NCBI RefSeq assembly: GCF_002078875.1 | Contig: NC_034438.1 | Coordinates: 19,451,755 to 19,515,754 of the forward strand | Direction of reading: 5' to 3' | Length of the DNA: 64,000 nucleotides | DNA from: Numida meleagris | Taxonomy: Eukaryota; Chordata; Aves; Galliformes; Numididae | Shown: positions 41,476 through 61,450 of the stretch, in pieces | Layout: each line of letters begins with the position of its first letter | Position numbering within the stretch: the stretch's first letter is position 1 | The notes under the pieces: generated by a model | Told to the model about the DNA's origin: nothing | The model's database searches: none | Seen by the model: only the letters and a program-made list of their open reading frames with translations | Made by a program: the position numbers and the translations under genes

Positions 41476-44299
41476 GCAACTTACAAACAGTGCCCCATGA
41501 GACTATATGTAAACACTGTGGAGAACAGAGCCAAAACTCATAATGGTCTCGATATGTTTAAAGAGTGCAAAACAAAGCTAAATGAAGTTAAATCAAAGTA
41601 AGATTAATTCCTTTGGGTTGGGTGAAATTGAATTTCTGATCCCTTTAAGAAGGGAAAAGTCAACGGCAAAACTTGAGTTTTCCTTCTTGTAAAGGTTAAA
41701 AATGACTGTGATTGATTTCATGTTATCTAGTGGGGCTGAGACTAGATGAAATGTTAGCATAAATTATTTTTACTTTAAATGAAGGAAGCATTAGGCTAAT
41801 AAAGACTGGCTTGTCTAGCTGAGGTTATAGACTTCTGTGGTGAAAAGCCTTAATATCGAAGCAGGTCAAGTTTTACTAGAGAGAGTGTTGATATAACTAC
41901 TTTGTCTTGGATGTAACAACCACTTTAGGGTGCCATTTTTGTGCCGCTTTGGGAATAGTGCCTTTTGCTAACATGCTTAGCTGAACATAAATGTTGCAAA
42001 AATTGTATCCGATCATACTGAAGACTGGAGGGTCTCATGCTTCATTGCATATGTGGATTGAGCTGGTAGGTGGTGGAAAGGCAGAAGTGAGCTCTCCATC
42101 TGTTACCTGTAGCAATCTTAATACATACTGCCAATAAATGTAAAAGGTTTTGTTAAATTTTCTTCGTGTTTGATCAATTTCATATTGACATTGTCTTCTT
42201 GACAACACAAATCTGAAGGTGGAGGAAGTTGAATCTCTCTGCTTGCAGCATCAAATAAGCAATATTTTAAATTAATTGAATTGATTAGCTTACCTCTATT
42301 GTATCACAATTATACTTGCCACTCTCAGAAAACCACAGTGCAACCTTCAGCTTCACCACTACTTCTACTGCTATATTTGTAATCTGAGGTAGGCCCTGCT
42401 GTTCCAGTCCTGCACTGCTCTGCATCCTCTGATGGTATCAAAGTATTTTGATCATGTGAGAGATTTTCAGTAACCAGTATTTCATCCATGTCAGGTGCGT
42501 AGTTGGCTAAGGCAGAACACAACTTAGTTCTTTTACTTCCAGCTTGTCTTCACATTGCTGAACTCTCCAGGCCATCCCCACTCTGGTAGAATCCCTTCTA
42601 CTGGTGGTGCTGAGCAGGTACCATGGAAGTTGCACTTAACTGGATGAATCTCTCCAACTGGACTCCTACCTTTTGTGAAAAGTACAAGCTCCCATGTTTT
42701 TGTTAAGATCTCACCTTGAGTTTCACTACAGTTAAGACATGTCCCCTTTTCCAGATGAAACATGCATCACTTTAACAAAAAAAGAAAGATAAAAGAAAGA
42801 AAAAGAGGTTTTAAGATAAACTGGAATTACAGTAGCAAACTATGGAGGAATAAGCAGGATATCCCTGGAGACTGACAATCAGTTCTGGTAGTAACAGAAA
42901 GAACTTGGCTGTGGGGTAGTGGCATCAATGTATTCTAAAATAATGTTTGTTTCCTGTCATGTTCTCATCTTCTAGGCTGCCAGGGAATCGAAATAACAAT
43001 AAAAGGGGTGGGATAGGCCTTTGTATACTTCACTTACTGTATTATCTCTTCAGAGTACTCTGAGAGCGGTAAATACATATGGCTTTTATAAATCAAAAAA
43101 ATTACTTATGATCTCACTTATTTCACAGGTGAGTAGCAATTTAGCATGGTAGTTATGGAAGATTTTAGGACATGTAAAGTACGTAAATATAGACTCTGCT
43201 TAATAAAGGCTTTCTTCCTTGCCCTGGTATGCTGTCTGCCAACCACTGGCACATATGGCCACTTTGTCAGTTCCATCTTGGCATAGGTTTTTAAGCGTAC
43301 TTAAATAACTTCAGCTTTACTCCTTGACTGTGTCACTTGAGTCTTTCATTAGAACTTAACTGATGCTTCCTGCTTGCCACTGAGCATTGGCAAGGGCACT
43401 GGAAGGACACACAAGTCACTAATCAGAGTTTCTTCTGGAGTTTATGGTAAATTGCATTGACTTCACTAGGAGTCAGATTGGGTTTGAGTGTTCAGAGGTG
43501 CTGATTTAAGTAAGTTGATTAAAAATAAATACTTCACCTCTAAGTGGGAGCTTGGCGTTTTTCTAATACAAAGTCCTAATTCAGTAAGCAATTTATCATT
43601 CAGAGGCCTCCAGTTAACTAACTAGTTGTTTGTAAGGTTTTTTTGTTGTTTTTTAAAGCCTTCAGATCAAGAGGAAGAATGTAATAATTATGCTCAGCTG
43701 ATTTCCCCTTTTTTACGTTAAAGAACGGCTTGAGCTAAGTAGTACTTACGGAACTCCAAAAGGTGTGGTATTGGCAAGGTCAGGATTACAGACTGAGGTT
43801 ATAAGCCTTCCTCATATACTTTTCATGCTAGAGGAATGTAGATGTGACTTCAGTGGTGCACTGGTGAACACTTCCAACTTGCCACAATAATATGTGAGTG
43901 CACTTTCCAGATTTTAAAACTGAGCTGGAATTCGTCACATTGTTGCTGTTTAAATGGTGTTTTGTTTCAGTAAGTAAATTCTACCTGCTGGTCTTCAGGC
44001 ACTTAACTCTCAGTGACTATGGTGGAAGACTTCAGCGTATCAGAATGATTAATTACCTGAAGGCCCTTGGCTTGCCTTTTTAATTAAATTGCATTGATAA
44101 AATAGAGGAATATGGAAATGCGTGGTAAATATCTGCTGATACCTGTTGAACTGAGATCTCTGATTTCAAGGAAGGGTCAGTTAATGTTTGTACTCTAGAG
44201 GAAAAAACTGGTCCATGCAATGTTACTATGGCAGTAATTCTTTAATATTCATCCATCAAAATTAAGTAAAAGTTGCTTGTGGTCTACAAAAGGGAGGAT

Positions 44300-45000
44300 A
44301 TTTCCTTAGTAAAAAGGGGAGAATTTGACTTTGTGCCGCAGCACAGGGATCGTGAGGGCTGCAAGGCTTTGCTTTGGAATGAATGTTGAGCAGTGCCAGA
44401 TGCAAGACATAGAGAGGAAGCTGAGTTTTGTCAGCAAATGGATCTGCAAGTTAATTGGTGTTTTCTGCTGGCTTCTGGCTGTGAAATGAAATTGGAAGCC
44501 CTTTAGCCACATGGATAATACAGAACCTGAATACAAATGTCGCATGTCACCATCAGGGCCCACTGTGAAACAATAGTGTTCCCACTCGAACTCTGTGCCA
44601 TTACAGATCATTTAAAGATGGGGATTACGTTTAAACTAAAAGCCCCATTTGCCTTTTACTGCAATTTAAATGTCCTCTTAGCAAAAGCTAAGTGACAAAT
44701 TAAATGAAAAAAGTGCCCACATCTTTAAAGCTGTAATGCAAAACAACCTTTTATTGCTTCACATGTGCCATGAATGAATCATTACACTTGACAACCCTAA
44801 ACCAAGCCATAATTGGAGCAGCTACTGTTATCAAAGTGGGGCCGTGCTTGTGACAGCTTAATAAAGCTGAAACTGTTAAATTAAATCCCAGATGCTTAAT
44901 CTGATGAAAGCAGTCAAGTAGAAGAATCTAAGACAAGTATCTACTACTTGGTGGAGTGATGGAGCCCAACAGCTTGTCAACACGTAGATTACAGGATCAG
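44300..45000. promoter_or_regulatory. Candidate conserved noncoding block
   Basis: About 700 bases of complex, non-repetitive sequence with no transposon similarity and several homeodomain-type cores (TTAATTGG near 44452, ATAATTGG near 44810, AATTAAAT near 44700). The texture resembles deeply conserved developmental enhancers found in introns of genes of this kind. This is judgement by eye, because conservation cannot be measured here. Confidence 0.2.
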
Positions 45001-48000
45001 ATTTTTTTTTGTGAACTACCATTTTCGGTGTCTTTATATCCTGTTGCCTGCCTTTGCTGTGAAGAAACTTCACTTAATTTGCATGTTTCAAAACAAACAT
45101 TTCCAGCAGATTACCTCCATTTTGATATTTAAGAACAGTTTAAGGGGGAGGGAAGCTGTTCAAAGATTATCTTTTTATGGAACAAAAAGATGGTGGCTTT
45201 GTCATAGGGAAGCTCCAGAGAGTTCTTGGAATGCAGGGCCGTGAATAATTGTCAAACGTGTTCTGGATTTTTGTCCTGCTTCTCTCTTTTGGTTCTTGTA
45301 TCTCACAAAATTGAGGAGAACTAAAATGCCATTCTGTATATCCAGCTGGGTGCTCTCCATAGTTTAATTCTTTAGAACTTGTTAGTTCTAAAGTTTCAGT
45401 GTAGTTACTTCTCACAGTAGTACCATGAGCTTCATTTGTGGCATAAAGCTTTCCTTGGTGATCATCTCACAATCCTTTCTGTTAAGCATACAAAGTGGAT
45501 TGTTCTCGTAGAGATATTTCCTGAGCAGAAAAGCGTGTCTTTGCCTTAGCAGTTTTAGTACTCTTTGTCTTTACCAAATTTCACTCTTAAAGCACTTAAA
45601 GCTAATGTGGGCTGCCTCTTAAGAGCTGTGACATCCTGGTGATCTAATTTGAGTTCGTTTGCTGATATTTTGACAATTTTCTGGATCAGTGATGTATTTT
45701 CACACTAAAATTTAGAACTAAAATATCGTTTTACAAGGTCACATCTCACAGAAATACTACAGTGTATTTCCTGAAGGATGATGCATAGCATTTTATTAGT
45801 AACACTTTGCTCTACATTTAAAACATAATTCTAGATGTTGAATATAGGCAAAGAATCATTATAGATTAATTAAGACAGGTTTAATTACCATTTTAGAATC
45901 ATAGAAACATTGCCTTGAGCAAGCTAATGATTAAGTTAAATAATGCTTTTTGATTTGAAAACCTCTCTGATTTTTTCTGATACAAGTTTATATTCATCTC
46001 TAGAAATAGCAAGTTAAATTCTTTCAACCCTAAATGGAGCCATTCTCAATCTATATTTCTGTATCAGGTATTCCTTCCCTTTGCAATTAGAGAGACAAAT
46101 TTGTACGAGTAGGACATGCCAGCTGTTATAAACAATTGTCTCTGCTTAGTACTTAAGGGAGAGGGGAGTAAGTGACAAAAGCAGCTAGGATTGTTGCCAG
46201 TATGCCACTAGAGAAATTCCTTCTGATGCTAGATTTGGTGGCTACTTCAGGGCTGCCATAAAAGGAATCACTGAAGTTACAAATTCATTACAGTTTTTGT
46301 GCTCTAACACCATTTTTCCTAAGCTGCATACTTTGTGCATTCCTGGTATAGTATCAACTATGCAGCAGAAATATGGACCTTTCCTCACGTTTTCTGATAT
46401 TTCTGAAACGACTGTAATTTTCAAATTTTAGTGTCAGATGTATGTCAATATTTGCATGATTCCTGCACCTTTGGAAAATAAGGTAATCTTAAAATTTCTT
46501 AGTTTAGGTAAATCAATTTCATGTATTGCATTTTTGGCCTTGAAGTGAAAGCTGTTGGAACACCTGTGTTTCAAAGGTGGTGGGATGCAGCATGCTTTGC
46601 TCAATTGCAGGGCTTCTAGGTGGAGTGATGACGTAGATATTTGTGTCTACATCTGTATTGCATCCAATAGGCTGTCCTTGCTTAACTGATCATCCTTTTC
46701 TTCCTGTTGATTTTTTTAGTCTTAGCTGCCACGGTGCGACTGCCCTATGGTTAGAAAATGTGTGCCTTCAGTTCATGCACTTAAGGTTGCATTGCTCTTT
46801 CACAGAATAAGCTGTTAATATATGTCACTCTATTGGAGATTTATGCTATTGGAGGCAGTAAATTAACAGTACTTCTGAGTTAGGAACACAAGACGGTTTT
46901 GCTGCTCTGTGGCCTGAGTTATGGATGACAACTTAAAGAAATTGCTGTCATGGCCCTAGAGTATCTAGATTGTTCCTGTCACCTTCATTTCCCTGGTGAA
47001 TGAAGCCAGGCTGCCATTCTACAGAGATGAGTTCTGTCCATCTCTTCTGAGGTGATTTCCTTCCTCCTTCATTACCAACACTAGAAGATTGGCATCTGTC
47101 ATAATGGTATTAAAAATGAGGGTATGTGTGGCTGTAGTGTACAAGGCTGTAGTATGACAGTAGGTGGGAGCCGTTTTCAAAGAGGGTATTTTTTCCTTGT
47201 CTAAAGCTGCATTTGCCGATTTGAGAAATAATGCTAAAAATAATTCAAGTGTGCAAGCATAGCTAAAAGGTTTTATTTTTCATGCACATAAATTTTGGGT
47301 TTCCATGTAGTTGAGTTGGATGGAAGGTACTTTTTTGCACTTTAAAGCAGTTTTTAAACTTTTTATTCCTAAGCTGCTGAACTGATTTTCTCGCAAATGT
47401 TCATGGGGAAATAAAAGAAAAAAAAGTTGGAGATGGTACAAACTCACTGCTGCCCTAAATGTGAATTATTTCCAAGATAAACATCAGAGTTGCACTATGG
47501 TCTTAAACATCTGTTAGCTTTTTTTCCCCTCCCTCTCTTTATTTTTTATACCTCTATAGTATTAAGTGGTTGTTTAATTTTCTTCTACAACTTCTAGTAA
47601 CTATGAGAGATAGAGGGAAGTGGTAGATCTGTGGATTGAAGGAATCTTCACTGACTTCTCAGAGCTTTACTGCAGTCAAGCAATCTGACCACATGATATT
47701 TTCCATTTCTCTCTCGAATGGATACTTGCAAGATAACTGAAAAATTGGAAAATCATTTAAAGTGAGAAATACTAGAATCTTAGTTACCTTGTGTCTGTCA
47801 AAACAAGACAAAGGATATAAAGAGACCTAAATAGACTAGAAACTGCATGGTGAAGACACTTAACAAATAAGGGCAGCTGAAAATTTTAAGTGAAGCTGGA
47901 CAAATTTAAATAAAAATGATGTTAGAATTTGAGTGAGGGTACCCTGGCAGTAGAGCAGCTCACCAGTAACTATGCTAGATTCCTGTACTGGAAAATTTTT

Positions 48001-50080
48001 AAATTGAAATATGTTTCTTTGTAAAAGCTATCGCTTTTGGTATTGAAGCTGAAAATAACCCAGGAAATCTGAGACTATGAAAGAATTCAGGCTGGATTCT
48101 CAGAATGTATTCTTCTAGCCATTTAGAGTCGGTTATTTAGGTTCTGTAAGCACAGTAATGGTAATCATATATTTTTTTTGACCTTTCCCACTAGGTAATA
48201 GACTGTCTATGGTTTTTTTTGTTGAATGAAAGGTATTTCCCCCCCTTTCTTTTATGAGTATCTTGTTCTTCTCAAGCTTCACAAATTTGTATAAGAGAAA
48301 TTCATTCATCAATTTAAATAAAGGTAGGAGAATGCTTTTATAGTTAGTAGACACATCAGCTTCTGAAAATTGTCATCTCTGAAAATAAGGTGACTGCTGA
48401 GAATGAATTACTAGTTAAGTATCTGGTAAAATAGCCAGTCTGCTTTGGACAGGAGTGCTTTGTTTACCACCCAGTTGTAAATATTGGTAACTATTAAAAA
48501 AAAACGCAAAGAACCTTCTCAAGGTGTTCATGAAATAGTATGTTTGTGCTATTTGTGCTAGTATTAGCAATACTTTTACCTTAAAATGATTGTGAGCAAG
48601 TGAGTAAACTGTTTTTTGAATATTAGAGAAATTGATCAATGTAGGGTACTACAAGTGCATAGAGGGGCACGTAGTGGACGTGTGACAGATGCCCAAATGA
48701 TACAAGGATGTTGTAGTGTCAAGCAAATTTTAGTTCTTTTATGTAACCCTTTGGACAAATGACTGGATATCTGTTACAGCAGTTTGAAGCAACCAAAAAA
48801 AGAAAAATCATAGTCCACAACAAAGAGCTGGTGTGAGATGATAAATACTCAGGTTAGTTCCTATTTCCATTGTGCTAGAAGTCGAAGCGTAGGAAGACTG
48901 CAGCGATTATTACTCAGCAAACACAGATCAGAGCTTGTAGTTGATAATAGTTCAGAATAAAATTTCAGAATGCACATGCCCATTAAAGCCAAATACATGT
49001 GTGATTTTAACCCTTTGAGCAGAGGTATGCAGGAAGAGGGAAAGGAAAACTGAAGGAACTTGTTGTATTTTATCTTACTTTTTGTCCCAGTTACACCTAT
49101 GCTCCCTATAATGCACATTTGGAGTTTAGTGTGCAGAATAGTGCAGTGATTCGCTCTTGTCATTGGTGCTGCAGGTAATCTATTGCATTAATCAGCCAGC
49201 TTGTGTGAAATGCGTGGGGAGTGATTATACTATCATACACAATACAGTCAGCATGAAGCACTTGTCAAGACCAATACATCAAAGTTTAATTCAGTAATAG
49301 AATGAATTAGAGCAAAATGAAACATTCTGTTCTCCAAGAAATACAGCACCCACAGCAAGCCTTTTTTCTGAAAGCTGCGTAGAGAGACCAGAGTGCATAA
49401 AGGAATTGTTTTTAGGAATAAAATTGCAACATGGATCCAACTGAACACTGCGAGTACTTTTCCTTGGGATTCTTACCGAGGACAGCTCAGCTCTGAAGTG
49501 CTCTACCTGTCTTCACTCTTTCATAAAAGCAACTGTTTAATTGGAGCATTCTCTAGAGGGACTCCTAATTATTCTTTGTTCTAATGGAGATCTCTTCATG
49601 CCAGGAGGAGGGAGGTGGCTTTACCAGTCATTCTGAAGGCACTTGTCTTTCTTGTTGAGAAGCAGTAAATACCATACACTTCCTTCTGTGAGGTTTCCAA
49701 GTGGCTGTGTGTATGTTCCAGTGAAAGTGTGTATGTGTTTAAGAACCAGATGTAAACCACTTCAAAATCGTTTGCTAATACTTCTGTTATAAAGGGGTCA
49801 TAGGTTCTGTCTGCTATTATTGTTTCTATTCTGGCACTCCCAATGCTGGAAAATGATGTGTTTGTAACTGAATTGATGAGATTCAAATAGGGCAAGTGTG
49901 CAGCAAGTCCTGAAGCAGAGCTGTAGGTTGCACAAAGGGAATGATCTTGATTACCTTGCTCCATTTCCTTTGAAATGACAAAATGCTACCAACTTGGAAG
50001 CATGGGGGTTTTTAGTTTTAGAGAAATATATATGCAGTTACAGAGAAAGCAAGGAAATTTTGAATTAGATCTGTATCTAT

Positions 50081-50146
50081 TTTCTATATATTTTCTATTT
50101 GCAAATGAATGTATTTCTATATATTTTCAATTTGCAAATGGAAGTA
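50081..50146 (+). repeat. 33-bp tandem duplication
   Basis: Two adjacent 33-base units (50081-50113 and 50114-50146) differ at only three positions. Each contains TTTCTATATATTTTC followed by ATTTGCAAATG, an octamer-like ATTTGCAAAT motif. The unit length is a multiple of three but the region is intronic. Confidence 0.9.
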
Positions 50147-53100
50147 TTGCTCTTAAGAATATTAAGATTATACATTAAGATTAGTTAAACAACAGCTCTG
50201 ACAAGGTAGCGTAATATTTCTAGGAAAAACAGATTTCCTGGGAGGACTGCAGTCAGTCACACCAAATCATGTGCTGGATTTTCAGTCATGCTCAGTGCCC
50301 TAGCCCTAGCCCCTCCTAAAACTGTTTTTACTACCGCTCTCTGATTTATTGGGGTAAGAGTAAAATATAGTGGGATTTCTGAAAACTGAGTAATGCTCTA
50401 TCTTATAGGAGACTGTGTATACATTCCTCAAACTTCCTTTAACTTCATGAATACATGCTTATACAGGATGTGTAATTATTACAACACCTATTTTTAGACG
50501 TTTTAACTCCGTACTTCTTAGTATTTTTTCAGTTTGCATGTTCAAATCCTGCTTAATGTAAAGGGATGCTGTCCTTTCTCCCTCATGAATTCAGAGGTTT
50601 GGGTGTTTACTGAGAGATACCCTAAGTACTGATGTTTGCATACATGTAAAGGAAGGCATACATTATGTAAAAAGCAATAACATAACCTATATTTTTGTGA
50701 TATGAGGCACACTAAAGATGGATGACAACTGTGTGTTTCCAAAAAGAGGTTTGATTGAACTAACAGTTTGTTTGGCAAAGCTAGCTTTTTCCTGGTCAAG
50801 AGGATTATTGTTAAACCAAAATAGACAATTCCTTCCTGCAATGTGACAGTTCTGTGATTCATTGCCATGTGAAATTAATACCAAATTGCACTCACAGTAT
50901 GACTTATCTTCTGATTACCTATTGGAGAAAAATAAATTCTGCATAATAGCTTGTGATCGTTTGGTGCTGTACTGTGATAATTTTCCTGTTGGAGGGACAT
51001 TGTCCGTGGTCTAGGGATCTGAACCTGAGCTAATCCTGACTAAACCTTAGGTTTAGTCCTGAGATCTTGTATGAAAAGGTAGGTGGTGCCTGGGAAAAGG
51101 GAGATGGGAGAGAGTGCTGTGTTAGAGAGAAAGACAGAATATGTAAACACAAACATGTTCTTGCTCTGTTTTTCATTTAATGAGACATTTGTGCATACTG
51201 CAGGTGGCATTGGTGACATCTAGTCAAACAGGTAAACTTGAGAATGCCAGGAATGTATTTTCAGGAAACGGAGGGTTTCCTAGCATAGGATTCATTAGGC
51301 AGAAAAGCGAATTTCTTGTTTAAGGCTAGTGCAAGCCTATGGGTCAGTGACCAGCTCCGGGTGGGGGGTTCCCACTGAACAGCAGCAGAGAGAAATGGGA
51401 AAAATGTCCTCCAGGCTTCTTCCAGTTGGTGTGTGGTAAAATCTGGACAGGAGCAAATGTTTTTCTCAGACTTCTCAGTGCTAGAAAGCAGGACAAGGAC
51501 CAGTGAATGGAAGAAGACAGGATGGAGCAGATGTCAGTAAAGAGGGGAAGGCGCTCAGGGAGAAGGATGAAGAAGAAATGAGAGTACATACAAGTGCACA
51601 CACATACTAGAAGGAAAAAAAAAAAAGAAGGAAAACTACCAAAAAACACAGAAGCCCAAATACACTGAAGACTGTAGGGTCATTGGCATTGTGCTTCTGC
51701 CTCCCAGATGGTAGCCTTTGTAGCAATACAGGAGTTGAGCCCCAGGCTCTTTCTGTTCCTTTCTCTTCTCAAGGGGAGTTTGTCGCATGTTCCCCGTGGT
51801 GCCAGGATGGGGCAGGCTGCAGGGCTGTACCAGGGCCTTGACCTGCCCAGATGCACACACAGCTCACGCTTGTGTCGGTGGGAGTGTGAAGTTGGGCTCT
51901 GTTGAAAGCTGGAGTGGTCTGTGTGTGGTTTATTTGAAATGTACTTTTCCTTGTGCTTCATTTGCATAAAAGTCGCCTGGGTTTCTGTGATGAGCTGCTG
52001 CCAGTGGAGTTATGCTCAAAGTAATTTCCCTCTTTAAATGAAACAGGTTTTTAGAAAGAGTTTTGGTATTTTTGGTAATGTCTTCCCTTTGCTGTCCATG
52101 TTGTGGAGCTTCCGGAGAAGGCAGGTTAATTCCTTTGCCTCTTCTGGTGTTTGAGGTACAGAAAAGTAAAAGGCTACTCGTTTTGTAACGGTGTTGTGTA
52201 ATCAGTAGTGTGTGCTCTGCTTCACTGAATGGTTGAAATGCTTCCCAAATTCAGTTACAATACTCTGCTTTTCTTTTGCTTTAGTCTGAAAACACTGGGA
52301 GTCTGGCTGCAAAATATTAAATGTGTGTGGGGGTTTTTTGTGTTTTTTTTTTTTTTAAAGGATGCTGAGAGATTCAGTGTCCCCCCTGTGCCCTCAAGTA
52401 ATGCTTCATGTTGAAAATAAGAAAGAAAATAAGTCCAGGTTAACTGTTCTTTTAGGCTTTCCAGTATGCCCATACCCATCTTTTGTTTTGCAGATTGCAA
52501 GACATATACTCCTTATGTATGGGGCAGTGCTGAGTGTGCATTGATGCTTTATGAATCAAGTGAAGCTTGTTCAAGAGGGAGTCTAAAGCAAAGTCATATA
52601 ATTTCATTTTCAAAGATTTTAAAAATAACATTGGCCTTACTTACTCCCATTAACAGTGGGCAGCTATAATCTGCATTAGTGAAGTATCTCTTCAGAATTC
52701 TGCGTAGTGCCACACTTTATTTTGTTGGTGTTCAGATTTCTGTGCGATTAGTTCCCAATCCTTGGTAGTCAGAGTATCTGGGGAATTATAACCTTAAGGA
52801 TCAAGCTCTGTTTCCACTGGCTCCTGTACTGTGGCATACCAACATGCTGAGCTGCTCAAAGAATGAATGTCATGCAATGGCATATGCTCTGGGTGTCCAT
52901 TTTGCATTCTTAGTTAGCAAAAGAGTGCATGAATGTAAAAATCTTATTGTCCTGGAAGAACCAGCTGTGTTGTTTTGTTCAGTCTATCATGAAGATTGCA
53001 TAGTTCGGGCATGTTCTCTTAAATCTATTATAGTGTGTAAGGCATGTTCTTAATAAGCAAATGAACTGCTGCTAAATAGCACTTTCTTATGTCTTCATGC

Positions 53101-53691
53101 TTCTGTCAGAGTTCACGCTGATGAAGAGACAGCTAATTTAGAGAAAAATCCTTCCTTTTGAAAGTCGTTACTAGAGGCCTTGATGTATTTATGCCTGCCC
53201 TGTCATACAGAGGCAGGGAGCAGGTTCTAAAGTGATGGTATATGTGAAATGTCAGCACATATTAGCTTTCTGTTAGAGCTCCATGAAGAGAAAATGTAAA
53301 GCAAATTTTCTAGTGTAAACAAATTACTGGAATAATTGCAGGAAAAATATCTTTGTCCTGTTAGAATTCACAAAACCAGTGTTTACTGAATCTCTGAGAT
53401 GGAAATGTTTGGAAAATGCCTTATGTGTTCAGCAGTGCTTCTGCTGAGAAGTAGGTGTTCACAAAATATGTATTTTACTTACACGCTTTCTTGGTTCCTG
53501 TAATGTGAAGCTGGAAGATACATAGATTTTGTTTGTAGAAAACATTCACTTCTGATACAAAAAGTAAAAGGAAAAACTTGGGTAATGTCCTGCTGTAACT
53601 TTTGGAATTCTTGTTTGCTTTTGACTGATACTGCTGTCTGTCAACCCATACATTGTGAACTCTAGATCTTCTAATACAAAAGACATGCTAA

Positions 53692-59418
<5,727 letters not shown>

Positions 59419-59642
59419 TAACGAAGTGTAAGAACTCACATTTACCTTCTCTAACAAAATGTGTAGAAGAGAAGATATTTAAAGTGGAATTTTGTTCTAA
59501 GCTATATGAAAACACAAAATTATCAGTTGCTCATTCTTTAAAATTCTTTATTTTTTGCCTAAAGTAAAAGCAAATGAGTTCTTACAGCAGCAGCCATCTC
59601 CACATACATTCCTCTGTGCTTTTTTTGAGACAATGCAGAAGA

Positions 59643-60234
59643 TCACAAAATCACAGAATTGTTGAGGATGGAAAGCAGATCTGCTTAGAGAGGGTGAGCT
59701 ACAGCAGGTTGCTCGGGACTGTGTCCAGTTGGATTTTGAGGAACTCCCAAGAATGAAGGCTTTACAACTTATTTGGGCATTCTCTTCCAGTGTTCCACCA
59801 ACCTCACAGTAAAAAAAAAAAGTATTTTATTATGCTCAAATAGAACCTTGTGTTTCATTTTGTGCTCACTGCCTCTTGTCCTGTCAGGATGTATCACTGA
59901 GGAGAATCTGACTCTGTCATCTATATGTTCTACTATTGGATATTTTTACATGAGATCCTCCTGAGCCTTTTCTTTTTCAGGCTGAACAATCCCAGCTGTC
60001 TCAGTCTCTCTCTATATGAGAGAAGCTCCAGGCCCTTGATCGCCTTTGTGGCCTCTCAGTGGATTTGCTCTAGTATGACCATATGTACTGTGGAGCTCAG
60101 GACGAGACAGAATGCTGTAGATGCATCTCACCAGTGCTGAGTAAAGGGGAAAGAACAACTCCCTTGACTTGCTGGCAGCACTCTCCTAATGCAGCGCAGG
60201 GTGTTATTGGATTTCTTAGCTAAATATGCACATA
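59643..60234 (-). mobile_element. CR1 LINE, antisense, old and diverged
   Basis: Antisense CR1 copy of nearly 600 bases. Typical landmarks, read on the + strand, are TCACAGAATTGTTGAGG at the 3' end of the element, CTACAGCAGGTTGC, CTCACTGCCTCTTGTCCTGT, the AGAAGCTCCAGGCCC region and CTTGACTTGCTGGCAGC. Many substitutions and a poly(A) stretch at about 59811-59821 show age. It has no usable ORF. Confidence 0.93.
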
Positions 60235-60606
60235 ATTCTTCAAATAGATGGCAAAACAATTAAAGTGTTCTACAAAGAATATGAATTGGAAAGTAGCATT
60301 TCAGAATTCATGCATGCTTTTGATCAGGGTGTGTATGCCCGTTGCAAGTTTGATATTTGCTTCCCAGGAGCTTAAATGATGCATTCCTCATTCTCAGTCT
60401 GTTTCCACCTCTGCAGTAGTTTCTGTATGGATAGAAGTTGGATTCATCTTTCTACTTACAACTCTTATATATGCGTATTCCCAATCCTCTTGAGGCTTTG
60501 CCTCAAAACTCATTCAATTAGATTTTCTTCAGTAAACTTACAATCCCATATCCACCTATTCTGGAAGAACTTTTAATTAAAAGAAATTAGAAACCAAATT
60601 CTTTGC

Positions 60607-60672
60607 AATTAAAAAAATGCAAAAACTAAAAAAAAAAAAAAACAAAAAACCATAACAAAACAAAAAAAAACC
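60607..60672. repeat. A-rich low-complexity tract
   Basis: Runs of A broken by C and T, including about 15 A in a row near 60629-60643. No element is attached that I can recognise. Confidence 0.8.
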
Positions 60673-61164
60673 CCACGACTCAAGGAATGGAAATTGTATG
60701 TGTTGAAAAGTGGCTTCCCTTACACAATGCATACGTGTTCTGGATTCTCGTATGCTGCAGCTACCTGTCTCCTGACATCTGTCATCACAGGTTTTTCTTC
60801 CCCAATTAGACTGTTAACTGCTAGATGCTGGAATAGTGTTTTGTCATCTGTGAAGTGCCAAATGAATTGGTAGTACTTCTTAAAGCCATTTATGGCTTGG
60901 TCTCCATGGAATTTACAAGTACTCTGTGCTGAAAGTAAGAACAATGTCAATAAAGTTCAGAGACACTATACATGTTTATAACTGTCACACATAATAAAAA
61001 TTCCTGAAGAACTCTAGCAGTGAATGCTTAAAAAGTTGTGGAGCTACTAGGCCTAATGTATTTGCAGAGTCTTAATAATTCCATCTGAAATACATGTGGA
61101 GATATAAATGTGTTCTCTGTTCACTCACACAATACTGAGGCTTTAAGGAGATACAGAAATCGGT

Positions 61165-61178
61165 GGGGGGGGGGGGGG
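61165..61178. repeat. Poly(G) run, 14 bases
   Basis: Fourteen consecutive G in intron 8, unusual in this AT-rich setting and prone to sequencing length error. Confidence 0.85.
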
Positions 61179-61450
61179 AACACAAAAAATTGAAATGCAT
61201 CTTCTAATTTTGGTCTTGTTAACACAAAGCTGGAAGAAAGACTCCCTTCCTCTAAATCGCGTGACTTAAAGACAAACCTTTTATTTTCACTTGTGTGATT
61301 TTTTTTTAAATTCTAATTGATTTGTATATTTCTCCCTCATGGAAACAGATCGGGTGGTTTACATTGGATCTTGAGATAAAGCCAGTAATTGAAATAATTT
61401 TAAACAAATGAATACTGGCAGAGGTAGCATTTGTAAATGTGGCTTTATAA

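Noticed and set aside
45895..45912. AGAATCATAGAAAC as an antisense CR1 tail
   Set aside because: The downstream sequence shows no further CR1 similarity.
50296..50316. CCCTAGCCCTAGCCCC as telomere-like repeat
   Set aside because: Only two CCCTAG units, and the unit is not the vertebrate CCCTAA. Chance.
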